Positions 1 to 6,312 of a stretch of DNA of 7,059 bases are shown piece after piece. This DNA is from Candidatus Scatomorpha stercoravium. Lineage in GTDB: Bacteria; Bacillota; Clostridia; Oscillospirales; Oscillospiraceae. The position numbers and the translations under genes were made by a program. How positions within the stretch are numbered: position 1 is the stretch's first letter; every line of letters begins with the position of its first letter. The stretch spans positions 1-7,059 of the forward strand of contig DVKN01000109.1 in the NCBI GenBank assembly GCA_018716005.1. The letters are read 5' to 3'. The notes beneath the pieces were generated by a model, which was not told where the DNA came from, searched no databases, and was given only the letters and a program-made list of their open reading frames with translations.

Positions 1-1287
1 CCCCGCGCCGTCCGCGAGCTCCAGAACATGGGCATCCGCGTGGTCATGCTCACCGGCGACAACGAGCGCACCGCGAAGGCTATCGGCGCCCAGGCCGGCG
101 TCGACGAGGTCATCGCCGGCGTCCTGCCCGACGGCAAGGAGAGCGTTATCCGCAAGCTCATGAAGCAGGGCAAGGTCGCCATGGTCGGCGACGGCATCAA
201 CGACGCGCCCGCCCTCACCCGCGCCGACATCGGCATCGCGATAGGCGCCGGCACCGACGTCGCAATCGACGCCGCGGACGTCGTCCTCATGAAGAGCCAG
301 CTCTCCGACGTCCCCGCCGCGATACGCATGTCCCGCGCCACGCTGAGGAACATACACGAGAACCTGTTCTGGGCCTTCTTCTACAACACGATAGGCATTC
401 CCATCGCCGCCGGCTGCTTCGTCTGGGCGGGCATCACGCTCAACCCGATGCTCGGCGCCGCCGCGATGAGCCTCAGCTCCTTCTGCGTCGTCACGAACGC
501 CCTCAGGCTGAACCTCTTCAAGATGTTCGACGCGAGCAAGGATAAGCCCCGCAAGCACAAGGCCGCCCCCGCCGCCCCGGCCGAGGACGATGCCATGACC
601 GTCACCATGCACATAGACGGCATGATGTGCTCGCACTGCGAGAACACCGTCAAGACCGCGCTCGAGGCCGTCGAGGGCGTCGAGGAGGTAAAGGCCGACG
701 CCAAGGCCGGCACCGCCGTTATCGTCATGAGCCCCGATACCAATGAGCAGGCCCTGCGCGACGCGGTCACGAAGGCCGGCTACGTATTCATCGGCTTCGG
801 CGAGAAGCGCCCCGACGCCTGCCCGATAGGCGGAGCCCACGAGCGCGCCATGAAGGTGGACGGCATGATGTGCGGCCACTGTGAGAACGCCGTGAAGACC
901 GCCCTCGAGGAGGTCGACGGCATCCTCTCCGCCCGCGCCGACGCCAAGGACGGCAGCGTGGTCATCACCGCCGAGCCCAAGGTCACGGACGACGAGATAA
1001 AGGCCGCCATCGCGAAGGCCGGCTACGTCTTCCTCAGCTTCGTCGGCGAAGAGGCCGCCTCCTGCGCGGCCGGTACGGTCACCAGGACCATGAAGATAGA
1101 CGGCATGATGTGCGAGCACTGCGAGCGCGCGGTCAACACCGCCGTGAGCGCCGTCGAGGGCGTCGCCTCCTGCAAGGCCGACGCCAAGGCCGGCACCGCC
1201 GTCATCACCATGAAGCCCGGTACGGACGAGGAGGCCCTCTCCAAGGCCGTCACCGGCGCCGGTTACGTCGTGCTCGGCATCGAGTAA
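1..1287 (+). CDS. copA: Cu(I)-translocating P1B-type ATPase, C-terminal part, with three C-terminal HMA domains (5' truncated)
   Basis: The reading frame is open from base 1 and shows 428 residues; the N-terminal half, including the actuator domain, the CPC-bearing helix and the DKTGT phosphorylation site, lies outside the window. Visible ATPase motifs are TGDN (visible residues 18-21) and GDGINDAP (from residue 63). Two last membrane helices follow, carrying Tyr128-Asn129 and Met156/Ser160 (MSLSS), which match the Cu(I)-coordinating residues of CopA transmembrane helices 7 and 8. After an Ala/Pro-rich linker (about 171-198) come three HMA heavy-metal domains with CSHC (210-213), CGHC (291-294) and CEHC (371-374), each in a GMMCxHCE context. 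Known family role: ATP-driven export of Cu(I) across the cytoplasmic membrane. The odd point is that HMA domains normally precede the pump, whereas here three follow it. A small HMA gene 48 bases downstream shares the terminator. Copper specificity is inferred from the helix residues; Ag(I) is also possible. Confidence 0.93.
   Translation, partial: PRAVRELQNMGIRVVMLTGDNERTAKAIGAQAGVDEVIAGVLPDGKESVIRKLMKQGKVAMVGDGINDAPALTRADIGIAIGAGTDVAIDAADVVLMKSQLSDVPAAIRMSRATLRNIHENLFWAFFYNTIGIPIAAGCFVWAGITLNPMLGAAAMSLSSFCVVTNALRLNLFKMFDASKDKPRKHKAAPAAPAEDDAMTVTMHIDGMMCSHCENTVKTALEAVEGVEEVKADAKAGTAVIVMSPDTNEQALRDAVTKAGYVFIGFGEKRPDACPIGGAHERAMKVDGMMCGHCENAVKTALEEVDGILSARADAKDGSVVITAEPKVTDDEIKAAIAKAGYVFLSFVGEEAASCAAGTVTRTMKIDGMMCEHCERAVNTAVSAVEGVASCKADAKAGTAVITMKPGTDEEALSKAVTGAGYVVLGIE
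601..1284 (+). repeat. Three tandem HMA-domain repeats within the ATPase gene
   Basis: Three modules of about 80 codons repeat in direct order, with the first CXXC codon at 628, 871 and 1111 (periods of 243 and 240 bases). A 15-base word, GACGGCATGATGTGC, is identical in all three (616-630, 859-873, 1099-1113). Modules 1 and 3 also share an identical 29-base block (691-719 and 1174-1202), while the middle copy differs there. This suggests internal duplication and, between modules 1 and 3, later homogenisation or a more recent shared origin. Confidence 0.85.
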
Positions 1288-1335
1288 AATCGAAGCCTTG
1301 CCCATACAAGTATTCTAAATTTGGAGGTATACATC

Positions 1336-1554
1336 ATGAAGAAGCTCATGAAGGTTGAAGGCATGCACTGCGGCGGCTGCTCCGGCCGTCTGAAGAGGAC
1401 CCTGGAGGCCATGCCCGGCGTCGAGAGCGCCGAGGCCAGCCACGAGGACGCCACCGCGTCCGTCGTCTGCGACGCCACCGTCACCGACGAGGCCCTCAAG
1501 GCCGCCGTCGAGGGCGCGAACTTCAAGTTCGTCTCCGTCGAGACCGTCGAGTAA
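1336..1554 (+). CDS. Small HMA-domain metal-binding protein (CopZ-like copper chaperone)
   Basis: This encodes 72 residues forming a single HMA fold with the metal-binding motif MHCGGC (Cys12 and Cys15). The length is normal for CopZ/Atx1-type chaperones, which carry Cu(I) in the cytoplasm to an exporting ATPase. The start is the ATG at 1336, because GGAGG lies at 1323-1327, eight bases upstream; a TTG at 1321 in the same frame overlaps the ribosome-binding site and is unlikely. It lies 48 bases after the ATPase stop with no obvious promoter between, and a strong terminator follows, so the two are probably co-transcribed. Its CGGC motif differs from the CxHC of the three ATPase-linked domains, so it is not a simple copy of them. 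A cargo other than copper cannot be excluded. Confidence 0.88.
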   Translation: MKKLMKVEGMHCGGCSGRLKRTLEAMPGVESAEASHEDATASVVCDATVTDEALKAAVEGANFKFVSVETVE

Positions 1555-1570
1555 TCAGCCTGAAAGGGAC

Positions 1571-1601
1571 GCCGCCCGGTGAGAGCCGGGCGGCTTTTTT
1601 T
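1571..1601 (+). terminator. Intrinsic terminator of the copper unit
   Basis: A perfect 9-bp GC stem (GCCGCCCGG at 1571-1579 with CCGGGCGGC at 1586-1594) encloses the 6-base loop TGAGAG and is followed directly by seven T residues (1595-1601). It begins 17 bases after the small HMA stop codon and is a textbook rho-independent terminator. Confidence 0.95.
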
Positions 1602-1617
1602 ATTCCGCGCTCCGCTG

Positions 1618-1646
1618 TTGACAAGCGCGGCGGCGTGTGCTAAACT
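1618..1646 (+). promoter_or_regulatory. Sigma-A type extended -10 promoter for the MATE gene
   Basis: The -35 box TTGACA (1618-1623) is a perfect consensus. A 17-base spacer leads to TAAACT (1641-1646), preceded by TGC (1638-1640), an extended -10 element. The predicted transcription start is near 1653, giving a leader of about 95 bases before the MATE start codon. Confidence 0.8.
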
Positions 1647-1679
1647 TAGCGCGTTTAAAACTCTCGTGTGGATTTTTCC

Positions 1680-1731
1680 CGGTCCGAGGACCGCTTTTCG
1701 CCGCGCGGCTTTGTGCTGCGGGGCGATTTTT
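1680..1731 (+). promoter_or_regulatory. Two hairpins in the MATE leader, terminator-like
   Basis: The first dyad is CGGTCC (1680-1685) and GGACCG (1688-1693) around GA, followed by TTTT (1695-1698); its two-base centre would force the inner pair open in RNA. The second pairs CGCCGCGC (1699-1706) with GCGGGGCG (1718-1725) with one G-G mismatch, and may extend by a G-U and a G-C pair. It is followed by ATTTTT (1726-1731), eight bases before the ribosome-binding site. A hairpin plus T-run between promoter and gene looks like a conditional terminator (attenuator), but the stem is imperfect and this is inference. I see no leader peptide with its own ribosome-binding site. Confidence 0.4.
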
Positions 1732-1748
1732 CACGTTTGGAGGTAATT

Positions 1749-3080
1749 ATGGAGCAGACTTACATGAAGGAGCGGCCCGTCTTCCCGCTCCTGATGGGCA
1801 TGGCGCTGCCGATGGTGGTGTCCATGCTCGTGAACGCGCTGTACAACATCGTGGACAGCTACTTCGTCTCGCAGATAAGCGACGCTGCCTTCACGGCGCT
1901 CTCGCTGGTGTATCCCGTGCAGAATTTCGTCAACGCCGTGGGCATAGGCTTCGGCGTCGGCATGAACGCGGTCATATCCATACACCTCGGCGCGCGCGAG
2001 CAGGAGAGGGCGGACGCCGCCGCCTCCCAGGGCATGTTCCTCGCCGGGGTGCAGGGCGTCGTGCTCTCGGTAATCTGCATCTTCATAATGCCGCGCTTCC
2101 TCGCGCTCTACACCGACGACGCGGAGGTCATCGCCCTCGGCGTGCGCTATTCCACGGTCGTCTTCATGTTCGGCGTCATGGTTTCGCTGGGCGTGGGCTT
2201 CGAGAAGGTGTACCAGGCCGTGGGCAGGATGAAGGTTACGATGGTCAGCCTCATGGCCGGCTGCGTCGCCAACATCGTGCTCGACCCTATCATGATTTTC
2301 GGCCTCGGGCCCTTCCCGGCCATGGGCATGGAGGGCGCGGCCCTCGCGACGGGCATAGGCCAGACGCTCTCCTTCGTGATATACGCCATCTGGTACTTCG
2401 TGCGGCCCCTGGGCGTGAGGGTGTCGTGGCGGCTCTTCCGGCCGGAGGCGCGCATGGCGCTGCGGCTCTACTCCGTGGGCGTCCCGGCGGTGCTGAACCT
2501 CGCGCTGCCGAGCCTGCTCATATCCGCGCTCAACGGCATACTCGCCGCCTTCTCCGGCGCGTACGTGCAGGTGCTGGGCTTCTACTATAAGCTCCAGACC
2601 TTCCTCTACCTCACGGCGAACGGCATTGTGCAGGGTATGCGCCCGCTGGTGGGCTATAACTACGGCGCGGGCGAGATGGGCCGCGTGAGGGCGCTCTACC
2701 GCCTCGTCCTCGCGCTCTCGGCGGGCATCATGGCCGTCGGCACCGTGATTTTCCTCGTCTTCCCGGGCTGGCTCTCGGGGCTCTTCACCTCGGACGCGGC
2801 TACCGTGGAGATAGGCGTCCGCGCGCTCAGGATAATCAGCGCGGGCTTCGTCGTCTCCGCCGTGAGCGTGACGAGCTCCGGCGCGCTCGAGGGCCTCGGC
2901 AAGGGCGCGGCCTCGCTCGTCATATCCCTGTGCCGCTACGTGCTCGTCATTATCCCTGCCGCCTGGCTGCTCGCGCGGCTCATGGGTCCGGACGGCGTCT
3001 GGCACGCCTTCTGGATAACGGAGCTCGTCACCGCCGGCGTGTCGCTCCTTGTCTACAGGCGCTCGTTGCGCCGCGGCTGA
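1749..3080 (+). CDS. MATE-family multidrug/toxin efflux transporter
   Basis: This encodes 443 residues, the usual length for the family, almost entirely hydrophobic helices consistent with 12 membrane spans. Family-like stretches include YNIVDSYFVSQ in the first helix, GVGMNAVISIHLG in the second, QAVGRMKVTM, and NIVLDPIMIFGLG, with RPLVGYNYGAGE in the second half. MATE proteins export cationic drugs, metabolites or toxins by Na+ or H+ antiport across the cytoplasmic membrane; the substrate cannot be read from sequence. The start is the ATG at 1749, with GGAGG at 1739-1743 five bases before it. An in-frame GTG at 1668 has no ribosome-binding site and would add a polar, Arg-rich tail. The gene has its own promoter and a structured leader. 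The next gene starts 44 bases after the stop, with its own promoter overlapping this gene's 3' end. Confidence 0.93.
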   Translation: MEQTYMKERPVFPLLMGMALPMVVSMLVNALYNIVDSYFVSQISDAAFTALSLVYPVQNFVNAVGIGFGVGMNAVISIHLGAREQERADAAASQGMFLAGVQGVVLSVICIFIMPRFLALYTDDAEVIALGVRYSTVVFMFGVMVSLGVGFEKVYQAVGRMKVTMVSLMAGCVANIVLDPIMIFGLGPFPAMGMEGAALATGIGQTLSFVIYAIWYFVRPLGVRVSWRLFRPEARMALRLYSVGVPAVLNLALPSLLISALNGILAAFSGAYVQVLGFYYKLQTFLYLTANGIVQGMRPLVGYNYGAGEMGRVRALYRLVLALSAGIMAVGTVIFLVFPGWLSGLFTSDAATVEIGVRALRIISAGFVVSAVSVTSSGALEGLGKGAASLVISLCRYVLVIIPAAWLLARLMGPDGVWHAFWITELVTAGVSLLVYRRSLRRG

Positions 3081-3094
3081 ATCTGTGCTAGAAT
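3066..3094 (+). promoter_or_regulatory. Extended -10 promoter for the GH3 gene
   Basis: TAGAAT (3089-3094) is preceded by TGC (3086-3088), and a partial -35 box TTGCGC (3066-3071) lies at a 17-base spacing inside the last codons of the MATE gene. The seven bases TGTGCTA around the -10 are identical to those in the MATE promoter. The predicted start is near 3101, leaving only about 24 bases of leader. No terminator separates the two genes, so read-through from the MATE promoter is also possible. Confidence 0.65.
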
Positions 3095-3124
3095 GGGGCG
3101 AGACTTTGCCCGGAGGTGCCCGAT

Positions 3125-5446
3125 ATGCGTCGTAAGCAGGGAATTGAAAAGCTGACTCTCCGCGAGCGGATAGCGCTCTGCTCCGGCGCGAGCTTCTGGC
3201 GCACGAAGGCCTTCAGGCGCGCCGGCATCCCCTCCGCCCTCATGTGCGACGGGCCCCACGGCCTGAGGTATCAGAGCGACGGGGGCGGCGGCTTCGGCAT
3301 GCTCGGCGTCACGCCCGCGCGCGCGGCCACCTGCTTCCCCTGCGAGGTCACCGTCGCGGGCGCCTGGGATACGGCCCTGGCCGCCGAAATCGGCCGCGCC
3401 ATAGCCCGCGAGGCGCTCAGCTGCGGCGTCGGCTGCGTATTGGGCCCCGGCGTCAACATAAAGCGCAGCCCCCTCGGCGGGCGGAACTTCGAGTACTACA
3501 GCGAGGACCCGCTCCTCGCCGGCGAGCTCGCCGCCGCATTCATACGCGGCATGGAGGCCGAGGGCGCCGCGGCCTGCCCCAAGCACTTCGCCGCGAATTC
3601 GCAGGAGTTCTCGCGCTTCTGCTCCGACAGCGTCGTGGACGAGCGCACGCTCCGCGAGATATACCTCGCCGCCTTCGAGCGCGCCGTGAAGCGCGGCCGC
3701 CCCGGCGCGGTCATGTGCGCGTACAACCGGCTCAACGGCGTCTATTGCAGCGACAACCGCCGCCTGCTCACGGACATACTCCGCCGCGAGTGGGGCTTCG
3801 GCGGCCTCGTCATAACCGACTGGGGCGCGCTGGCCGACAGGCTCGCCGCCTTCCGCGCCGGCTGCGACCTCTCCATGCCCGGCGGCAGCGCGTATATGGA
3901 GCGCGAGGCCCTGCGCGCCGTCAGGAGGGGGGAGCTTGACGAGAGTTATGTAAACGAGAGCGCCTCCCGCGTCGCGGCCTTCGCCCGCCGCGCGCATGAG
4001 AACGCCTCCCGGCCCCACGCCTTCGACGTCAAGGCGCACCACGCTCTCGCCCTGCGCGCCGCGCTCGAGGGGGCCGTGCTCTTGAAGAACGATAACCGCG
4101 CCCTGCCCCTCGCGGAGGGGACGCGCCTCGCCGTCATAGGCGGCATGGCCCGCGATATGCGCTATCAGGGCTCCGGCTCGAGCAGGATTAACCCCCTCGG
4201 CCTCACGCAGCCCCTAGAGAGCCTGCCCGCCGCCCGCTATGCCGAGGGCGCCGCGAGCGACGGCCGCGCCACGCCCGAGAGCATCCACGCCGCCGTCCGC
4301 GCCGCGCGGGAGAGCGAGGCCGCCGTAATATTCACCGGCCTGCCCGCGAGCTGCGAGTCCGAGGGCTTCGACCGCGCGGATATGCGCCTGCCCGACGGGG
4401 TGAACCGCCTCATAGAGGCCGTCGCCTGCGTGAACCCGCGCACTGTCGTCGTGCTCTTCGCCGGCTCGCCCGTGGAATGCCCCTGGGCGGACAGGGTGCA
4501 GGCCGTGCTCTACATGGGCCTGCCCGGCGAGGCGGGCGGCGAGGCCTCGGCGAGGCTCCTCTTCGGCCGCGCGAACCCCTGCGGGAAGCTCGCCGAGACC
4601 TGGCCGCGCTATTATGAGGACAGCCCCGCCTCCGCGCACTTCGGGACGCGCGACGCCCTCTACGCCGAGGGCGTGTACGTCGGCTACAGGTACTATTCCA
4701 CCGCCGGCGTGAGGCCGCGCTACTGCTTCGGCCACGGCCTGAGCTATACGAGCTTCGAGTACGAATATATCCGCGTCAGCGGCCGCAGCGCCGCTGTGGG
4801 GGTCAGGAATACGGGCCCCGTGCGCGGCAGGGAGACGGTGCAGCTCTACGTCTCGCCGCCCCGCGGCGGGCTGCACCGGCCGGCAATCGAGCTGCGCGGC
4901 TTCATGAAGCTCGACCTCGCCCCCGGCGAGAGGGGGGAGGCCGTCTTCACGCTTACGGAGCGGGACTTCTCCCTCTGGGACGGCGGCTGGCGCGTGCAGC
5001 GCGGGGAATACACCCTGCTCGCGGGCCCGGAGAGCGGCGAGCTGCCGCTCAGCGCTAAGCTGTACGTCGAGGGCGAGGACATACCCGAGCCCGCCTGGCA
5101 GGCCGGGAGCTGGTACGCCGCCCCGGGCAGGGATAAGCCGGACGCCGCCTCCTTCGAGGCCATGCTCGGCCGCCGCCACGTCCCGGAGGAGCCCCGGCCC
5201 GGGGAGTTCACGATGCACCACTCCGTCGAGACTATGGGCGCGCACTCCCGCGCCGCGAGGCTCGTAGACCGCGCCATACGCTTCGCCCTCGGCCTCGGCT
5301 ACGGGCGGGACAGGGAGGAGCGGCCAGAGTACCGCATGATGGTCTCCACCAGCGCCGCCGCCCCGCTCAGGGCGCTGAGGATTAACGGCCGCGTCCCGGA
5401 GCTTGCCCTCCGCGCCATACTCGCCATAGCTAACCGGAAACGATGA
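3125..5446 (+). CDS. Glycoside hydrolase family 3 protein, probable cytoplasmic beta-glucosidase
   Basis: This encodes 773 residues with no signal peptide. The family 3 N-terminal barrel (about 5-300) shows DGPHG (Asp42), RNFEYYSEDP (from Arg120), KHFAANSQE (Lys153-His154) and VITDWGA, in which Asp232 is the expected catalytic nucleophile. The alpha/beta C-terminal domain (about 320-530) has SEGFDRADMRLP, with Glu413 the likely acid/base. GHGLSYT (from 536) leads into a fibronectin-III-like domain (about 550-648), followed by a further 125-residue tail rich in Arg and Ala. The family cleaves terminal beta-linked sugars from oligosaccharides or glycosides; glucose is the commonest sugar, but xylosidase or N-acetylglucosaminidase activity cannot be excluded from sequence alone. 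The start is the ATG at 3125, with GGAGG at 3112-3116; the in-frame GTG at 3116 overlaps that site. The gene is convergent with the downstream regulator gene. Confidence 0.92.
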   Translation: MRRKQGIEKLTLRERIALCSGASFWRTKAFRRAGIPSALMCDGPHGLRYQSDGGGGFGMLGVTPARAATCFPCEVTVAGAWDTALAAEIGRAIAREALSCGVGCVLGPGVNIKRSPLGGRNFEYYSEDPLLAGELAAAFIRGMEAEGAAACPKHFAANSQEFSRFCSDSVVDERTLREIYLAAFERAVKRGRPGAVMCAYNRLNGVYCSDNRRLLTDILRREWGFGGLVITDWGALADRLAAFRAGCDLSMPGGSAYMEREALRAVRRGELDESYVNESASRVAAFARRAHENASRPHAFDVKAHHALALRAALEGAVLLKNDNRALPLAEGTRLAVIGGMARDMRYQGSGSSRINPLGLTQPLESLPAARYAEGAASDGRATPESIHAAVRAARESEAAVIFTGLPASCESEGFDRADMRLPDGVNRLIEAVACVNPRTVVVLFAGSPVECPWADRVQAVLYMGLPGEAGGEASARLLFGRANPCGKLAETWPRYYEDSPASAHFGTRDALYAEGVYVGYRYYSTAGVRPRYCFGHGLSYTSFEYEYIRVSGRSAAVGVRNTGPVRGRETVQLYVSPPRGGLHRPAIELRGFMKLDLAPGERGEAVFTLTERDFSLWDGGWRVQRGEYTLLAGPESGELPLSAKLYVEGEDIPEPAWQAGSWYAAPGRDKPDAASFEAMLGRRHVPEEPRPGEFTMHHSVETMGAHSRAARLVDRAIRFALGLGYGRDREERPEYRMMVSTSAAAPLRALRINGRVPELALRAILAIANRKR

Positions 5447-5454
5447 GATAAAAC

Positions 5455-5483
5455 AAGCGCCGGCACAATTCGTGCCGGCGCTT
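5455..5483. terminator. Hairpin terminator between convergent genes
   Basis: A perfect 12-bp stem (5455-5466 with 5472-5483) encloses the 5-base loop AATTC. Read on the minus strand, the stem is followed by TTGTTTTATC, a good T-rich tail suited to the regulator gene ending at 5495. Read on the plus strand it has only a short TTT tail, so it is probably bidirectional but stronger for the minus-strand transcript. It fills most of the 48-base gap between the two stop codons. Confidence 0.85.
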
Positions 5484-5494
5484 TCGCGCGTCTA

Positions 5495-6196
5495 TCACTC
5501 TTTTATCGTCGAGCGCAGGTCATGTATGCCCTGGAGCATATGGCAGCGCATCGCGAGGTTCGCCCCGCGCCCGTCGCGGAGCTTCAGGTGCCGGACTATG
5601 GCGACGTGGTACTCGTTGACGTTGTGGTTATAGGCCCGGCGCAGCTGGGGATAATAGCCGCGCACGAAGTCGTAGTATATGCTCGCGTGCAGCGTGGGTA
5701 TGAGCCGCGCCATGACGAGGTTGTGCGTCGCGTGGGCCAGCGCGCAGTGGAAGGCGCGGTCGGTGTCCATAAAGTCCTCGTAGTCCGTGCGCGCGAGCTC
5801 GAGCTCCTTCGCGAGTATCTCCTCCAGCTCGGCTATCTCCTCGTCCGTGGCCTTCTCCGCGGCCATCTCCATGGCCTCGCTCTCGACTATCATGCGCACG
5901 CGGTACCAGTCCTCGAGTATCTCCGGGACGCTCTTGCCGCCCTCGGCGCGAATGCCGAGCGGGTTGCTGACGACGCCGGGGTTGTCCGAAACGAAGGTGC
6001 CGACGCCGCGCCTCACCTCGAGGAGCCCGCGCGCGGCCAGCTGCTTCGTCGCCTCGCGCAGCATCGTCCGGCTCACGCCCAGCCTCTCCGAGAGCTCGCG
6101 CTCGTTCGCGAGCTTTTCCCCCGGCGCGTACTCGCCGTCGAGTATCATTTTCTCGAGCCTCTCCGCGAGCTGCTCGCTCATGGGCTGAGCCCTCAT
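5495..6196 (-). CDS. GntR-family transcriptional regulator, FCD (FadR) subfamily
   Basis: This encodes 233 residues. The N-terminal winged helix (about 6-70) has the GntR signature: PGEKLANERELSERLGVSR, then LREATKQLAARGLLEVRRGVGTFV. The all-helical FCD effector domain (about 90-228) retains a metal/ligand set of Asp146, His150, His197 and His219, the Asp-His-His-His pattern of metal-dependent FCD proteins, which often sense small carboxylates. The start is the ATG at 6196, with GGAGG at 6206-6210 nine bases upstream; Met6 is a weaker alternative. It is divergent from panB across a 249-base gap with inverted-repeat sites, so it probably represses itself and may control panB. FCD regulators usually act as dimers on short dyads of the GT-N-AC type. 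The effector is unknown. Confidence 0.92.
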   Translation of the reverse strand: MRAQPMSEQLAERLEKMILDGEYAPGEKLANERELSERLGVSRTMLREATKQLAARGLLEVRRGVGTFVSDNPGVVSNPLGIRAEGGKSVPEILEDWYRVRMIVESEAMEMAAEKATDEEIAELEEILAKELELARTDYEDFMDTDRAFHCALAHATHNLVMARLIPTLHASIYYDFVRGYYPQLRRAYNHNVNEYHVAIVRHLKLRDGRGANLAMRCHMLQGIHDLRSTIKE

Positions 6197-6215
6197 AGTC
6201 CATTACCTCCATGCG

Positions 6216-6227
6216 TTAGTGCACTAA
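6216..6227. promoter_or_regulatory. Perfect 12-base palindrome, candidate autoregulatory operator
   Basis: TTAGTGCACTAA is self-complementary over all 12 bases. It lies between the minus-strand -10 box (6229-6234) and the ribosome-binding site (6206-6210) and covers the predicted transcription start (about 6222). A bound protein here would block transcription of the regulator gene. A further ACTAA box lies at 6245-6249, and the eight bases ACTAAAAT occur at 6223-6230 and again at 6245-6252, 22 bases apart or about two helical turns. Binding by the neighbouring regulator is inferred. Confidence 0.55.
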
Positions 6228-6228
6228 A

Positions 6229-6257
6229 ATTGTATCACGCCTTAACTAAAATATCAA
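6229..6257 (-). promoter_or_regulatory. Promoter of the GntR/FCD regulator gene
   Basis: Reading the minus strand, the -35 box TTGATA (6252-6257) is followed by a 17-base spacer and the -10 box TACAAT (6229-6234), preceded by TGA, an extended -10. The transcription start is predicted near 6222, about 26 bases before the start codon at 6196. Confidence 0.78.
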
Positions 6258-6265
6258 GCGCGGCG

Positions 6266-6278
6266 GTGGTATGACCAC
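6266..6278. promoter_or_regulatory. Candidate FCD-regulator operator, site 1
   Basis: GTGGT-ATG-ACCAC is a perfect dyad of 5-bp arms around 3 bases. Its core TGGTNNNACCA has the form seen in FadR/PdhR-type operators. It lies just upstream of the -35 box of the regulator promoter. The 11 bases GGTATGACCAC recur exactly at 6409-6419, and the inverted half-site TGGTCAT lies at 6294-6300. Confidence 0.55.
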
Positions 6279-6312
6279 TGTTAAAACTTTGATTGGTCAT
6301 TCTGCGCAAATC

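Noticed and set aside
1297..1310. Short inverted repeat CTTG...CAAG between the ATPase and the small HMA gene
   Set aside because: Only 4-bp arms, no match to a copper-regulator box I know, and no promoter elements at proper spacing. Chance is sufficient.
1668..1748. Upstream in-frame GTG start for the MATE protein
   Set aside because: No ribosome-binding site precedes it, and the added residues are polar and Arg-rich where a membrane protein start is expected. The ATG at 1749 has GGAGG at proper spacing.
1637..2590. Second plus-strand open frame overlapping the MATE gene
   Set aside because: It is Arg/Ala/Gly/His-rich, lacks a ribosome-binding site and is in a different frame from the clear transporter. 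It is a frame-shifted shadow.
1731..3005. Long minus-strand open frame opposite the MATE gene
   Set aside because: Its translation is rich in His, Arg, Glu and Ala with no recognisable domain. It is the antisense shadow expected of GC-rich coding DNA, while the + strand frame has full MATE features.
3053..5245. Minus-strand open frames of 329 and 343 codons opposite the GH3 gene
   Set aside because: Compositions are low-complexity Ala/Gly/Glu/Arg, there is no ribosome-binding site at a sensible place, and the + strand frame carries all GH3 motifs. These are codon-bias artefacts.
5522..6274. Plus-strand open frame of 250 codons opposite the GntR/FCD gene
   Set aside because: No domain is recognisable, and the minus-strand frame has the GntR signature, FCD metal residues, a ribosome-binding site and a promoter.
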